A DNA stretch of 64,000 nucleotides from Vibrio sp. HA2012 (lineage in GTDB: Bacteria; Pseudomonadota; Gammaproteobacteria; Enterobacterales; Vibrionaceae), in contig NZ_PFXK01000001.1 of NCBI RefSeq assembly GCF_002812955.1, positions 682,001 to 746,000 of the forward strand. Reading direction: 5' to 3'. The notes under the pieces are model-generated. The model saw nothing but the letters and a program-made list of their open reading frames with translations. It had not been told where the DNA came from and did not search any database. Both the position numbers and the translations under genes were made by a program. Shown here one piece after another: positions 1 to 9,673 of this stretch (positions are counted from its first letter, which is position 1; every line of letters starts with the position of its first letter).

Positions 1-426
1 CTGGAAATCGGTCCAAGCCGCCCCCTCAATGTAGCGTGACAGATCAGAGACCTTATCTTCCCACTGCGGATCAACACCACGAATTTCCAGGGCTTTCAGC
101 GTCTGACCTTTTTCGGCCAGGCCGGTAAAGCGCACATAAGGAGCCGCACCAGTGACCTGTGGGTGGGCTTCCACCTCTTCTATCACAGTAGACCAATCGG
201 CTATTCCGCCTTTTACCGCTTCCAGTTCTCCGTGAGGAATCACCGCCAGTACCCGCTGCTCCAATTCTTTCTCAAAACCATTCATGGCAGAAAGACCGAT
301 AATAATCACTGCTACACCAACAGCAATTCCGATGGTAGAAGAGACCGAAATAAACGAGACCAGTTTATTTCTCTGTTTTGCCCGGCTGAAACGGCTACCG
401 ATAAAAAACGACAGGGATGCAAACAC
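1..426 (-). CDS. lolE: LolE, lipoprotein-releasing ABC transporter permease (partial, 3' end outside window)
   Basis: N-terminal 142 codons of the second inner-membrane permease of the LolCDE complex, which lifts outer-membrane lipoproteins from the inner membrane and hands them to LolA. The frame opens with GTG at 426-424, two bases after the lolD stop, with a strong AGGAGG five bases upstream inside the lolD 3' end. The protein begins MFASLSFFIGSRFSRAKQ, followed by a first membrane segment (TIGIAVGVAVIIIGLSAMNGFE) and the start of the periplasmic domain, the typical LolC/LolE layout. Translation stays open to base 1. Position after lolC and lolD on the same strand fits the lolCDE operon. 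Confidence 0.93.
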   Translation of the reverse strand, partial: MFASLSFFIGSRFSRAKQRNKLVSFISVSSTIGIAVGVAVIIIGLSAMNGFEKELEQRVLAVIPHGELEAVKGGIADWSTVIEEVEAHPQVTGAAPYVRFTGLAEKGQTLKALEIRGVDPQWEDKVSDLSRYIEGAAWTDFQ

Positions 427-427
427 T

Positions 428-1123
428 TCAGTCCTCCTTCTGCGACGTCGTATCCGTCAACAGACCATCTTGCATATGCATCCTGCGATCCATTTTTGCA
501 GCCAGTTCTCCATCATGAGTTACCACCAGAAATGCCGTACCGGACTCCCGGTTCAGTTGTCGCATCAAGTCATAAATGGCCAGTGCCGTCGCATGGTCAA
601 GGTTTCCTGTGGGCTCATCGGCCAAAACCAGATCTGGTGTATTCACCAGAGCGCGGGCAATAGCCACTCTCTGTCTTTCTCCGCCGGATAGCTCTGACGG
701 ACGATGATCCACCCGGTGCGCCAGTCCGACTTTGTCCAGCATAGACAGAGCTTTTTCTTTTGCTACAGAGGCTTTCTCACCACCAATCATCAGCGGCATG
801 GCCACATTCTCCAGCGCAGAAAAATCAGCCAGCAAATGATGAAACTGATACACAAATCCAAGATGCTGATTACGCAGCCGAGCCTGACGGTTAGCATGCA
901 GTGCCGCCAGTTCGTGTCCGAGAAAAGTCACCTCACCGGAAGACGCGTCATCCAGTGCTCCCAGAATATGCAGCAAAGTACTTTTCCCAGAACCGGATGA
1001 ACCGACAATAGAAACCAGTTCTCCTTTTTGCATGGAAAAACTGACGCCTTTCAGCACTTCTGTTTCCATTAAGCCTTCACGGTAAGTTTTACAAACAGAA
1101 CGACATTGTAAAAGGTTATTCAT
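428..1123 (-). CDS. lolD: LolD, ATP-binding subunit of the lipoprotein release complex
   Basis: Cytoplasmic ATPase that powers release of lipoproteins from the inner membrane by LolCDE. At 231 residues it has the usual family length. Visible are Walker A GSSGSGKS (about residues 41-48), the signature LSGGERQ (145-151), Walker B LVLADE (165-170) followed by PTGNLD, and the H-loop histidine in VVTHD (about 203). The start overlaps the lolC end by eight bases and lolE follows directly, so the three genes should be co-translated. ABC proteins of the MacB group look alike, but the neighbours on both sides settle the call. Confidence 0.97.
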   Translation of the reverse strand: MNNLLQCRSVCKTYREGLMETEVLKGVSFSMQKGELVSIVGSSGSGKSTLLHILGALDDASSGEVTFLGHELAALHANRQARLRNQHLGFVYQFHHLLADFSALENVAMPLMIGGEKASVAKEKALSMLDKVGLAHRVDHRPSELSGGERQRVAIARALVNTPDLVLADEPTGNLDHATALAIYDLMRQLNRESGTAFLVVTHDGELAAKMDRRMHMQDGLLTDTTSQKED

Positions 1124-2321
1124 ATCTCAAAGCCTCAGCAGGTTTAACAGAAGATGCCCGGTAAGAAGGAAACAGTGTCGCCAGCAGGCTTAAAGCAATC
1201 GCCAGTGCGATAATAGTCATGGTCTGCAACGGATTGATCACAACCGGTAAAGTACTGCCTTCATACAGAACCAATCCCGCACTCTGCAAAATCGTGTTCA
1301 GATTTGCAGCAATAAGTACCCCCAGCCCTCCTCCGGCCAGTGAACCTATCACTCCGCTGCTGGCACCCTGTACCATAAAAATAATCAGTATCTGCCGGTT
1401 GCTTATCCCCTGAGTTTTTAGGATCGCAACTTCTGCCTGCTTCTCCATCACCACCATAATCAATGCAGAAATAATATTAAACGCCGCAACACCGACAATC
1501 AGACCAAGCATCAGCCCCATCATATTTTTCTCCATGCGCACAGCCTGAAAAAGCTCCCCCCGCTGTTCCCGCCAGTCACTCCAGAACCAGCCATCAGGAA
1601 GACGGGTATGACTCATTTCAGAGACCACAAATGGGTCATCAAAAAACAGCCTCCAGCCTGATATGATGCCGGACTGATGTCTGAGCAGTTTTCCGGCATC
1701 CTGAATATGCGTCACCATCAGTTGAGCATCCACATCTGAGCCGGTATTGAAAAGACCAGCCACCAGAAAATTACGCTGGCTGGGAATACGCCCCATCGGG
1801 GTATACTGGCTGGCACTGGTGACCATCAGGCGAACTTTATCCCCCACAGTCACATTCAGGCTTCTGGCCAGACTGTGACCAAGGAAAACCCGGTAAGCAC
1901 CAGGGCTGAGGTAGGAGATATTGCCTCCCATAAGATACTCAGCTATCGGATCCTGCTCTTCCGGCTCGATACCAATAAGCATACCGGCAGCCAACTGAGC
2001 AGGGCTCTGGATAACCGCTTCACTTCGGACAACAGGAGCAACACTACGCAAATGAGAAATCGCACTGATAAATTCTGGCGGTTGTGCAGAAAATGTTGTT
2101 TTCTCACCTTCCTGATACACGACAGCTTGTGGCAGAACCCCCAGAATCCGTCCCTTGAGCTGAGACTCAAATCCGTTCATAACTGACACAACGGTAACGA
2201 GAGACATCACTCCGATGGTAATACCGGCAGTAGACATATAAGAAACAAATCGGCTGAACCTGTCACCGGAACGTCCTCTCAGATAACGCAAACCGATAAA
2301 TGCCGAAACTGGATGAAACAT
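1116..2321 (-). CDS. lolC: LolC, lipoprotein-releasing ABC transporter permease
   Basis: First permease subunit of LolCDE; together with LolE it forms the membrane channel and periplasmic domain that takes up lipoproteins and passes them to LolA. I chose the ATG at 2321 ([16 protein letters not shown]), giving 401 residues; a GTG two codons upstream is the only longer option. There is one membrane segment near residues 25-47, a long periplasmic domain, and three membrane segments in the C-terminal third (around [42 protein letters not shown] and [16 protein letters not shown]), as in the FtsX/MacB permease fold. It heads the leftward lolCDE operon, divergent from the PilZ gene. Confidence 0.95.
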   Translation of the reverse strand: MFHPVSAFIGLRYLRGRSGDRFSRFVSYMSTAGITIGVMSLVTVVSVMNGFESQLKGRILGVLPQAVVYQEGEKTTFSAQPPEFISAISHLRSVAPVVRSEAVIQSPAQLAAGMLIGIEPEEQDPIAEYLMGGNISYLSPGAYRVFLGHSLARSLNVTVGDKVRLMVTSASQYTPMGRIPSQRNFLVAGLFNTGSDVDAQLMVTHIQDAGKLLRHQSGIISGWRLFFDDPFVVSEMSHTRLPDGWFWSDWREQRGELFQAVRMEKNMMGLMLGLIVGVAAFNIISALIMVVMEKQAEVAILKTQGISNRQILIIFMVQGASSGVIGSLAGGGLGVLIAANLNTILQSAGLVLYEGSTLPVVINPLQTMTIIALAIALSLLATLFPSYRASSVKPAEALRYE

Positions 2322-2478
2322 AAACACATTTTCGAAAATTCGTGGAAGGCCTAATGTAACGGTAATCGCTTTCTATTTGTAGGATTAATTCTAATAAACA
2401 CGCTATAAACAGTAAGAATTCTTGCTATGTCGCCTGAGTTAGCGATAATCAAAAAGTTAACCAGAAGGATATCAAGGT

Positions 2479-3048
2479 ATGGATCAACAAGAATTTTTCA
2501 CCGTGCACCACAAACTAACGGTCAATGTCGAACCGCTTCCGTCCGGTTTTACCCTGCCAGATCAAATTATGTTTATTTCAGAGATCCCAGCACCGTTTAT
2601 TGTTGCCAGTGAATTCAGCCAATTGGACAACCTGACTGAGCATGCAATGAACGACCTGCGTAATAGCGATTTCAGACATGTTATCCAGCTTCTGGAGAAT
2701 CAGAATAACAAACTTAACCTGCTGCTCACATTTATGCTGGCTCAGCAGGATAACGAAGTACACCGGACATACACCACAGGATTTGGGGCCAGCCGCTTTT
2801 CCTACCATTCGGATCGGGAAATTTCACCGGGAACCCTTGCACGAGTGAAACTTTTTCTGGATCATCCCCCTGCAGCCATTTACTGTTATGCAGAAGCGAT
2901 AGAATGCACACCGAGTGAACCCGGATATGAAGTAGCAATGAAATACAGCCTTCTCCGCGATCAGGATCAGGATTTACTGATCAGAGCCGCGCTCTATCAA
3001 CAACAAAAGCTATTACGTCAACGATCACTGGATCGCGAAAACCAATAA
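2479..3048 (+). CDS. PilZ-type protein, plzB-like (probable)
   Basis: 189-residue soluble protein with no signal peptide or membrane segment. Its place directly before mfd matches the Vibrio gene for the PilZ-domain protein PlzB, and the general shape (N-terminal beta-rich part, middle helices, C-terminal beta strands) agrees. PilZ proteins usually bind cyclic di-GMP through an RxxxR and a D/NxSxxG motif. Here I find neither in clean form: the region HRTYTTGFGASRF ... EISPGTLARVKLF is only a loose match, so ligand binding is doubtful. The stop is five bases before the mfd start, so the two are probably co-translated. The start ATG at 2479 is preceded by AAGGATATC. The family call rests mostly on context. 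Confidence 0.62.
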   Translation: MDQQEFFTVHHKLTVNVEPLPSGFTLPDQIMFISEIPAPFIVASEFSQLDNLTEHAMNDLRNSDFRHVIQLLENQNNKLNLLLTFMLAQQDNEVHRTYTTGFGASRFSYHSDREISPGTLARVKLFLDHPPAAIYCYAEAIECTPSEPGYEVAMKYSLLRDQDQDLLIRAALYQQQKLLRQRSLDRENQ

Positions 3049-3053
3049 GAACC

Positions 3054-6000
3054 ATGTCTGAAAATTTGTCTCTTTTATCTCTTGTCACCCCGGATAAAGC
3101 GGGTGATAAAAAACAAGTAGGAAATCTTCCCGGTGCTGCTCTGCCACTCGCTATCGCAGAGCTCGCTGCCGTCCATAACGGCCACACCCTGCTGGCTGTG
3201 GCGGACCCACAAACCGCATTAAAACTGCTCAGTGAAACCGAACAGTTCTGCCGTAAAGAGGTCAGCCTTTTCCCTGACTGGGAAACGCTGCCCTACGATA
3301 ACTTTTCTCCGCATCAGGAAATTATTTCCGACCGGATTGCGAAGCTGTTCCAGCTTCCGACTCAGACCAGCGGCATAACCATAGTACCGGTCAGCACTTT
3401 ACTTCAGAGGCAATCCCCACGGGATTTCCTGCTGCAACACACTCTGATCGTAAAAGCAGGGGATCGCTATTCTCTGGAAAAACTGCGCCTGCAACTGGAA
3501 AATTCAGGTTACCGCCATGTTGATCAGGTATTCGGTCCTGGTGAATATGCCAGCCGGGGCTCAATTATCGATCTGTTTCCGATGGGAAGCGAGAGTCCTT
3601 TCCGAATCGACTTCTTTGATGATGAAATCGACACCATTCGAACCTTTGACCCGGAAAGCCAGAGAACAACCGATGAAATTCAGGAAATCCGCTTGCTTCC
3701 GGCTCATGAATTTCCTACCACTGACAGTGCAATTGAAGATTTTCGTATTCGCTGGAGAGAAACATTTGAAGCACGCCGGGAACCTGAGTCCGTTTATATG
3801 CAGGTGTCCAAAGGAACCTGGCCGGCAGGGATCGAATACTGGCAGCCACTGTTTTTTGACGAAACAGAAACCCTGTTTGACTATCTGCCGGATAACACCC
3901 AACTGCTGACCGTCGGTAATATTGAACCCGCCATCGACGCATTCCTCAGTGATGTGGCTTATCGCTACGAACAGCGCAAGATTGATCCGCTACGTCCTCT
4001 GCTACCGCCGGAAAAACTCTGGCTGAAAAAAGATGAGCTGTTCGCCCGCTGTAAGCCTCTCCCTCAGGTACAGCTGAACATCGAAAGCATCAGTGAAAAA
4101 TCTGGCCGGATAAATACGTCGCTGGAGTCACTCCCTGACCTCTTTGTCCAGCAACAAAACAAAGAACCTCTGGCTGCACTGCGCCGGTTTACCGAGCAAT
4201 TTACCGGACAAATCGTGTTCTCAGTAGAATCAGAAGGTCGACGGGAAGCCTTACTGGAACTGCTTCAGGGTATCAAGATAAAACCGGCAGAAGCGGATTC
4301 GTTTAGCACAGCCGTCCATAGCAAACAGACCATTAGCCTGATACTGGGAGCCGCTGAACACGGTTTTATCCACTCCGCCCCTAATGTGGCATTGATTTGT
4401 GAAAGTGATTTGCTGGGTGACCGGGTTATTCAGCGACGACGTAAAGACAGAAAAACGGTTAACAGCGATACGGTTATCCGCCACCTTGCAGAACTCAAAC
4501 CGGGACAACCCGTTGTGCATCTGGATCATGGTATCGGCCGTTATATCGGACTGCAGACACTGGAAGCCGGAGGACTGACAACAGAATACGTCACTCTGGA
4601 ATATCAGAATGAAGCCAAACTGTATGTACCGGTTGCTTCACTGAACCTTATCAGCCGTTACTCCGGTGGCGCAGAAGACAGTGCCCCAATTCACAAACTG
4701 GGTGGAGAAGCCTGGGTAAAAGCCCGGCGTAAAGCCGCTGAAAAAGTGCGTGATGTTGCTGCAGAGTTGCTGGATGTCTATGCCAAACGGGAGCTAAAAC
4801 CCGGCTATAAATTTGAACTGGATCGCGGTCAGTATGCCACATTTAAGGCCAATTTCCCGTTTGAGGAAACCGATGATCAGGCGATGGCCATCAATGCCGT
4901 TATGTCCGACATGTGTCAGCCCAAAGCGATGGATCGTCTGGTGTGTGGCGATGTCGGTTTTGGTAAAACCGAAGTAGCGATGCGCGCAGCCTTTGTCTGT
5001 ACCGACAACAGTAAGCAAGTTGCCGTTCTGGTTCCTACAACATTGCTGGCACAGCAGCACTTTGAAAATTTCCGGGATCGCTTCGCGAACCTGCCGGTTC
5101 GAGTCGAAGTTCTGTCTCGTTTTAAGTCCGCCAAAGAACAAAAACTTATTCTTGCCGATGTTGCTGACGGCAAGGTTGATATTATTATAGGTACCCACAA
5201 ACTACTGCAGAACGATATCCGCTTTAAAGACCTTGGCCTGCTTATCGTTGATGAAGAACACCGATTTGGTGTCCGGCAGAAAGAAAAAGTTAAGGCAATG
5301 CGTGCCGATGTGGATATCCTGACACTTACGGCAACCCCCATTCCCAGAACCCTGAATATGGCGATGAGTGGTATGCGTGACTTATCAATTATCGCAACCC
5401 CTCCGGCTCGTCGTCTGGCGATAAAAACTTTTGTCCGCCAGCGGGAAGAAAGCGTGATAAGGGAAGCCGTACTGCGGGAAATTATGCGTGGTGGTCAGGT
5501 CTACTTTCTGCACAATCAAGTCGAAACCATAGATAAGGTCGCCGCTGATCTGGAAAAACTGATCCCAGAAGCCCGGATAACGGTAGCCCACGGGCAAATG
5601 CGCGAAAGAGAGCTGGAGCGCATCATGAATGACTTCTATCATCAGCGCTTCAACCTGCTGGTCTGTACAACGATTATCGAAACCGGTATTGATGTACCAA
5701 CAGCAAATACCATTATTATGGATCATGCCGATAACCTTGGCCTGGCTCAGCTGCATCAGCTACGCGGACGGGTCGGCCGTTCGCATCACCAAGCCTATGC
5801 CTATCTGCTGACACCACATCCAAAGACCATGACCAAAGATGCTATCAAGCGTCTAGATGCTATCGCTTCTCTGGAAGATTTAGGCGCGGGCTTTACTCTG
5901 GCAACGCATGATCTGGAGATTCGCGGAGCTGGTGAACTCTTAGGCGATGAACAAAGTGGACAGATACAGTCCGTCGGTTTTACCTTGTATATGGAAATGC

Positions 6001-6518
6001 TGGAACAGGCTGTTGAAGCCTTGAAAGAAGGCAAAGAACCGTCTCTGGACGAACTGCTCAGAGAACAGACGGAAGTTGAATTGAGAATACCGGCACTGCT
6101 CCCGGATGATTACATTCCGGATATTAATACCCGCCTGTCAATGTATAAACGTATTGCCAGTGTCCGGAACAGTGATGAACTGGCCGAAATGAAAGTCGAA
6201 CTGATCGACCGTTTTGGCCTGCTTCCTGATGCAGCGAAAAATCTGCTGACAACCAGCAGTATTAAACTGGAAGCAGCCCAGATCTGCATCAGAAAAATTG
6301 AAGCCCACGACAAGGGCGGATATATTGAATTTTATCCGAATGCTGACATTAACCCTATGTTTTTAGTTAAACTGCTTCAGTCTGCACCACAAAAATACAG
6401 TATGGATGGTCCGACAAAGGTCAAATTCACGCTATCATTGACAGACAGAAGAGAAAGAACCCGTTTTATACAGGAACTGCTGGAAGAATTTCATCAGAAC
6501 CGGATGCCGGTAACATAA
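3054..6518 (+). CDS. mfd: Mfd, transcription-repair coupling factor
   Basis: DNA translocase that removes RNA polymerase stalled at lesions and recruits UvrA for nucleotide excision repair. Length is 1154 residues, close to the usual 1150. Order of parts: UvrB-homology region (LFPDWETLPYDNFSPHQEI, near residues 75-95), RNA polymerase interaction domain starting around VVHLDHGIGRYIGLQTL (about 485-500), then superfamily 2 helicase motors with Walker A GDVGFGKTE (about 630), the DEEH box in LLIVDEEHRFG (about 733), and TATPIPRTLNMA, GRVGRSHHQAYAYLL, and a C-terminal TRCF domain. It begins five bases after the PilZ gene. No truncation is visible. Confidence 0.98.
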   Translation: MSENLSLLSLVTPDKAGDKKQVGNLPGAALPLAIAELAAVHNGHTLLAVADPQTALKLLSETEQFCRKEVSLFPDWETLPYDNFSPHQEIISDRIAKLFQLPTQTSGITIVPVSTLLQRQSPRDFLLQHTLIVKAGDRYSLEKLRLQLENSGYRHVDQVFGPGEYASRGSIIDLFPMGSESPFRIDFFDDEIDTIRTFDPESQRTTDEIQEIRLLPAHEFPTTDSAIEDFRIRWRETFEARREPESVYMQVSKGTWPAGIEYWQPLFFDETETLFDYLPDNTQLLTVGNIEPAIDAFLSDVAYRYEQRKIDPLRPLLPPEKLWLKKDELFARCKPLPQVQLNIESISEKSGRINTSLESLPDLFVQQQNKEPLAALRRFTEQFTGQIVFSVESEGRREALLELLQGIKIKPAEADSFSTAVHSKQTISLILGAAEHGFIHSAPNVALICESDLLGDRVIQRRRKDRKTVNSDTVIRHLAELKPGQPVVHLDHGIGRYIGLQTLEAGGLTTEYVTLEYQNEAKLYVPVASLNLISRYSGGAEDSAPIHKLGGEAWVKARRKAAEKVRDVAAELLDVYAKRELKPGYKFELDRGQYATFKANFPFEETDDQAMAINAVMSDMCQPKAMDRLVCGDVGFGKTEVAMRAAFVCTDNSKQVAVLVPTTLLAQQHFENFRDRFANLPVRVEVLSRFKSAKEQKLILADVADGKVDIIIGTHKLLQNDIRFKDLGLLIVDEEHRFGVRQKEKVKAMRADVDILTLTATPIPRTLNMAMSGMRDLSIIATPPARRLAIKTFVRQREESVIREAVLREIMRGGQVYFLHNQVETIDKVAADLEKLIPEARITVAHGQMRERELERIMNDFYHQRFNLLVCTTIIETGIDVPTANTIIMDHADNLGLAQLHQLRGRVGRSHHQAYAYLLTPHPKTMTKDAIKRLDAIASLEDLGAGFTLATHDLEIRGAGELLGDEQSGQIQSVGFTLYMEMLEQAVEALKEGKEPSLDELLREQTEVELRIPALLPDDYIPDINTRLSMYKRIASVRNSDELAEMKVELIDRFGLLPDAAKNLLTTSSIKLEAAQICIRKIEAHDKGGYIEFYPNADINPMFLVKLLQSAPQKYSMDGPTKVKFTLSLTDRRERTRFIQELLEEFHQNRMPVT

Positions 6519-6628
6519 CCGGCAACAACATAATATATCCAGATAGCCTCAAAAAGTTTGGGTATAATGCATCGTTAACTACGGGAAACTTCCGGGTCGG
6601 ATAAACGGCCCATTTTTGCGGAGTCAAA

Positions 6629-7429
6629 ATGAAAAAACTGATCCCATTACTACTGTCTTTTATTTCTCTATCCGGTAACGCGGCAGAAAGACAGTTTGAT
6701 GTTGAAATGATTATATTTAAGCGTGCCGTTGACCCTGACAGTCTTCAGGAATCCTGGCCAAATCAGCCTCCGGCGATCGATCTCAGTCAGGCAGCACTAT
6801 TACAAAATAGTGACTACCTGGAAGCAAAAGGCGTGACCCTGCTTTCTCCGTCTGAATATCAGCTGGCAGAACAGGAAAAACAGCTGGAGCAGCATGCCGG
6901 CTACAATGTCCTCGTACATACCGCATGGCGTCAGGGTGATGAAGCTAAAGGTCATTCGCCTGTTTTCCATATTCTGGCCGGACACGATTATTCCGGTAAT
7001 TACGCAGTTGACGGGAGAGAAAAATCCACCAACATTCTAACAGGCAGTGATACCGGTATCAGTGATGTTCAGGAACAGAGTATAGATAACCCTCTGTATG
7101 AGCTGGATGGAAAACTGCAGGTGTATGTCCAGCACTATCTGTTTCTGGAAGCGGATCTGGATCTAAAATCTCCCGGTATCCGGGAGGTCACACTGGAAGA
7201 TAAGCCACTAGATCTGACCACTGATCCGGCCGATGAGAATACCACGGTACAATTCGGACATCTGGAATCAGTATCACCGACCATTCAGGTGGAGCACTTT
7301 CTCAAAAGCTACCGTATGAGCCAGAAGCGCCGTATGCGCAGTGGTGAGATCCATTACCTAGATCATCCGTTAATGGGTATTATTATTCAGGTGCGGAAAG
7401 CTGAAGAAGCTGAACAAACCGAAAGCTAA
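6629..7429 (+). CDS. csiV: CsiV, peptidoglycan-binding cell-shape protein
   Basis: 266-residue exported protein with a clear signal peptide (MKKLIPLLLSFISLSGNAA, cleavage near residue 20). The mature start, RQFDVEMIIFKRAVDP, and the location directly after mfd match CsiV of Vibrio (DUF2803 family), a periplasmic peptidoglycan-binding factor needed for PBP1A-dependent wall synthesis, acting with the outer-membrane lipoprotein LpoA. A candidate -10 box TATAAT lies at 6563-6568, so it may have its own promoter in the 110-base gap after mfd. The C-terminal part (VEHFLKSYRMSQKRRMRSGEIHYLDHPLMG) is typical of the family. No other domain is visible. Confidence 0.85.
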   Translation: MKKLIPLLLSFISLSGNAAERQFDVEMIIFKRAVDPDSLQESWPNQPPAIDLSQAALLQNSDYLEAKGVTLLSPSEYQLAEQEKQLEQHAGYNVLVHTAWRQGDEAKGHSPVFHILAGHDYSGNYAVDGREKSTNILTGSDTGISDVQEQSIDNPLYELDGKLQVYVQHYLFLEADLDLKSPGIREVTLEDKPLDLTTDPADENTTVQFGHLESVSPTIQVEHFLKSYRMSQKRRMRSGEIHYLDHPLMGIIIQVRKAEEAEQTES

Positions 7430-7453
7430 AAAACCGACTTTCGATACAACGGC

Positions 7454-8005
7454 ATGCGAACTCATTTTGCTATCTATACCCAGAAACTGACTCTTCGTCT
7501 TCCCTCGATTGAAGAAGCATCTCTGCTGGCTGAGATCATATCCGTATCCCCTACCCTGCATCACTGGCTGGATTGGTGTTCACCGACATTCAGTACCAGT
7601 GATGCAGAAGAATTTCTCAGCGCAAATCAGCTTAACTGGATTAAAGATCTTTCCTATGGCTTCGGTATTTACCGTAAAACCGATGAGGCTCTGATCGGTA
7701 TGGTTGCTGTTTCTGAATTTTATCGCAGCTTCAACATGGCTAGCATAGGCTACTGGGTAGCAGACCCACACCAGAAGCACGGCTACGGTAAAGAAGCTCT
7801 GGATGCATTAATCGAATTTTGTTTCGCCCAACTGAATCTGACCCGACTGGAAATTGTCTGCGATCCGGAGAATAACCAAAGTCACCGGCTGGCCGTCAAA
7901 TGCGGCGCCGTTCAGGAGAGCATAGCCAGAAACCGCTTTATATTTCATGGAAAACCCAGAGACGGCATAGTGCTCTCAGTTATTCCGCAAGATACGATTA
8001 AGTGA
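7454..8005 (+). CDS. GNAT-family N-acetyltransferase (RimJ/RimL-like)
   Basis: 183-residue cytosolic enzyme of the acetyl-CoA dependent GNAT family. The acetyl-CoA loop is seen as IGYWVADPHQKHGYGKEAL, with a Q-x-x-G-x-G/A style core, and the downstream DPENNQSHRLAVKCGAV and FHGKPRDGIVLSV segments are the usual RimJ/RimL-type landmarks. Such proteins acetylate N-terminal amino groups of ribosomal proteins or small substrates; the substrate here cannot be told. It starts 24 bases after csiV in the same direction and lacks a good ribosome binding site, which suggests translational coupling. Confidence 0.85.
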   Translation: MRTHFAIYTQKLTLRLPSIEEASLLAEIISVSPTLHHWLDWCSPTFSTSDAEEFLSANQLNWIKDLSYGFGIYRKTDEALIGMVAVSEFYRSFNMASIGYWVADPHQKHGYGKEALDALIEFCFAQLNLTRLEIVCDPENNQSHRLAVKCGAVQESIARNRFIFHGKPRDGIVLSVIPQDTIK

Positions 8006-8060
8006 GAATTAAGACGCTACTCCGTTATTCCCCCTCTAACTACTTCACTTCGCTTTAATC

Positions 8061-8080
8061 ACCGGAGCAGTTGCTCCGGT
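8061..8080. terminator. Hairpin between convergent GNAT and ndh genes
   Basis: Perfect inverted repeat ACCGGAGC-AGTT-GCTCCGGT in the 89-base gap between the two convergent stops. Neither side has a strong run of T, so it is a weak terminator candidate serving both directions. Confidence 0.45.
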
Positions 8081-8094
8081 TCTACTATCACGAC

Positions 8095-9381
8095 TTAGTG
8101 CAGTTTAAGGTTCGGTCTAAGTACTCTGTTAATTCTTCCAACAAGCATCATAAGTGCTGTCTTAAACATTCCATGTAGCGCCATTTGGTGCATGCGGTAC
8201 AAAGAAATATACACGATACGGGCTATGCGACCTTCTATCATCATCGACCCTTTCGTCAGATTACCCATCAGACTACCGACCGTTGAAAAGCGGCTCAGAG
8301 ATACCAGAGAACCGTGATCCTTATATATATATTCTTTCAGTTTTTTTCCGCCCATTAATGCCCGGATATTGCTGTAAGTAAGACTTGCCATCTGATGTGC
8401 CGCCTGCGCTCTCGGAGGAACAAATGATCCATCAGGTTGAGTGCACTGTGCCAGATCTCCGATAACAAAAATACGCTCATCACGTGTCGTCTGCAGCGTA
8501 CTCTGCACCACAAGCTGATTGATTCGGTTTGTCTCCAGCCCAGCAATATCTTTCATAAAGTCAGGCGCTTTAATGCCCGCAGCCCAAACCATAATTTGTG
8601 CCGGGATTTTTTCTCCGTCTTTCGTTGTCAGACCATCATGTTCGGCTTTGGTGATCATGGTGGCGGTACGTACGTTCACACCTAATTTGGTCAGTTCCTG
8701 GTGAGCAGCCGAAGAGATTCGTACCGGAAGAGCCGGCAAAATCCGCTCACCGGCTTCAACCAGACTGACATTCAATTTACTGGAATCGATATCTACCCCG
8801 TAAGCATTCAGTTCTTTAACAGCATTATGCAACTCGGCTGACAACTCCACCCCTGTTGCACCGGCACCGACAATAGCGATATCAACCGAACCATTACCAC
8901 TGCTTGAATGCAGTCTCAGGATCTCATTATTCAGTTCACGGCGAAAACGGTGTGCCTGCTCCGGGCTGTCCAGAAAGATGCAGTTTTCCTTAACACCTGC
9001 AGTATTAAAATCGTTGGACGTTGAGCCGATTGCCATCACAAGAATATCGTACTCCAGCTCACGCTTTGGCAGCAGAAGCTCACCTTTATCATCTTTCATT
9101 TCACTCAGAACAATCACTTGACGTTCACGGTCAATATCTTCCAGACTGCCCAGTTTAAAATCAAAATGATGGTTTTTTGCATGCGCACGATAACTTAATG
9201 CATCAATGCCTTCATCCAGAGAGCCGGTCGCTACTTCATGCAGTAAAGGTTTCCACAGATGACTGGTTTTACGGTCAACCAGTGTAATTTCTGCACTGCC
9301 TTTACGCCCCATGGTTCTGCCCAGTTTGGTGGCCAGTTCTAAACCACCGGCACCACCACCAACAATAATAATGCGAGTCAT
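8095..9381 (-). CDS. ndh: NADH dehydrogenase II (non-proton-pumping NADH:quinone oxidoreductase)
   Basis: 428-residue flavoprotein that passes electrons from NADH to quinone at the inner face of the membrane without pumping protons. Two dinucleotide-binding folds are visible: FAD-binding [18 protein letters not shown] at the N terminus and NADH-binding [17 protein letters not shown] near residue 170. The sequences [19 protein letters not shown] and [11 protein letters not shown] are family landmarks, and the C-terminal amphipathic stretch ([26 protein letters not shown]) is the membrane-contact part. A GAGGAGCG ribosome binding site precedes the ATG. An FNR-type box about 124 bases upstream suggests oxygen control, as known for E. 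coli ndh. Confidence 0.95.
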   Translation of the reverse strand: MTRIIIVGGGAGGLELATKLGRTMGRKGSAEITLVDRKTSHLWKPLLHEVATGSLDEGIDALSYRAHAKNHHFDFKLGSLEDIDRERQVIVLSEMKDDKGELLLPKRELEYDILVMAIGSTSNDFNTAGVKENCIFLDSPEQAHRFRRELNNEILRLHSSSGNGSVDIAIVGAGATGVELSAELHNAVKELNAYGVDIDSSKLNVSLVEAGERILPALPVRISSAAHQELTKLGVNVRTATMITKAEHDGLTTKDGEKIPAQIMVWAAGIKAPDFMKDIAGLETNRINQLVVQSTLQTTRDERIFVIGDLAQCTQPDGSFVPPRAQAAHQMASLTYSNIRALMGGKKLKEYIYKDHGSLVSLSRFSTVGSLMGNLTKGSMMIEGRIARIVYISLYRMHQMALHGMFKTALMMLVGRINRVLRPNLKLH

Positions 9382-9504
9382 ACATCGCTCCTCTTGAAGA
9401 CTAAACTTTAATTTTTATGCAAATCGTTTCAATCTGAGCCATTTTGCTTCTTTTTCTCTGCCGAACTAAAGCGACAGGACTCAAATTGAGAAATTCAATT
9501 TTTT

Positions 9505-9518
9505 TTGATTTATATCAA
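9505..9518 (-). promoter_or_regulatory. FNR-type box upstream of ndh
   Basis: TTGAT-TTAT-ATCAA, a perfect match to the FNR consensus TTGATnnnnATCAA, in the AT-rich 292-base gap between ndh and ycfP. FNR represses ndh in E. coli under anaerobiosis, and this site is placed to do the same. The rest of the gap (9382-9673) holds a strong hairpin at 9604-9643 and no convincing gene. Confidence 0.7.
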
Positions 9519-9603
9519 ATTTATTTTAATAAGCACATTATAGCGAGGGATATTCGTATAGCAAGCAGAAAAAGAAAGTATTTACTTTACATATTCAGAC
9601 AGA

Positions 9604-9643
9604 TTCACACCCTGCCAGAAACAACGCTCAGGCAGGGTGTGAA
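9604..9643. other. Strong 13-bp hairpin downstream of ycfP
   Basis: TTCACACCCTGCC and GGCAGGGTGTGAA form a perfect 13-bp stem around a 14-base loop, starting 31 bases past the ycfP stop. In the ycfP direction the run of U lies before the stem rather than after it, so it is not a textbook intrinsic terminator. It may still end or protect the ycfP transcript. Confidence 0.6.
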
Positions 9644-9673
9644 AAAATAAAACGACTTGGACAGCGGAGACGA

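Noticed and set aside
163..663. 166-codon rightward frame at the left end
   Set aside because: It lies antisense to lolE and lolD, whose protein motifs are unmistakable; the frame encodes no recognisable protein.
9444..9650. 68-codon rightward frame in the ndh-ycfP gap
   Set aside because: No ribosome binding site, runs through the hairpin and FNR box, and has low-complexity AT-driven composition.
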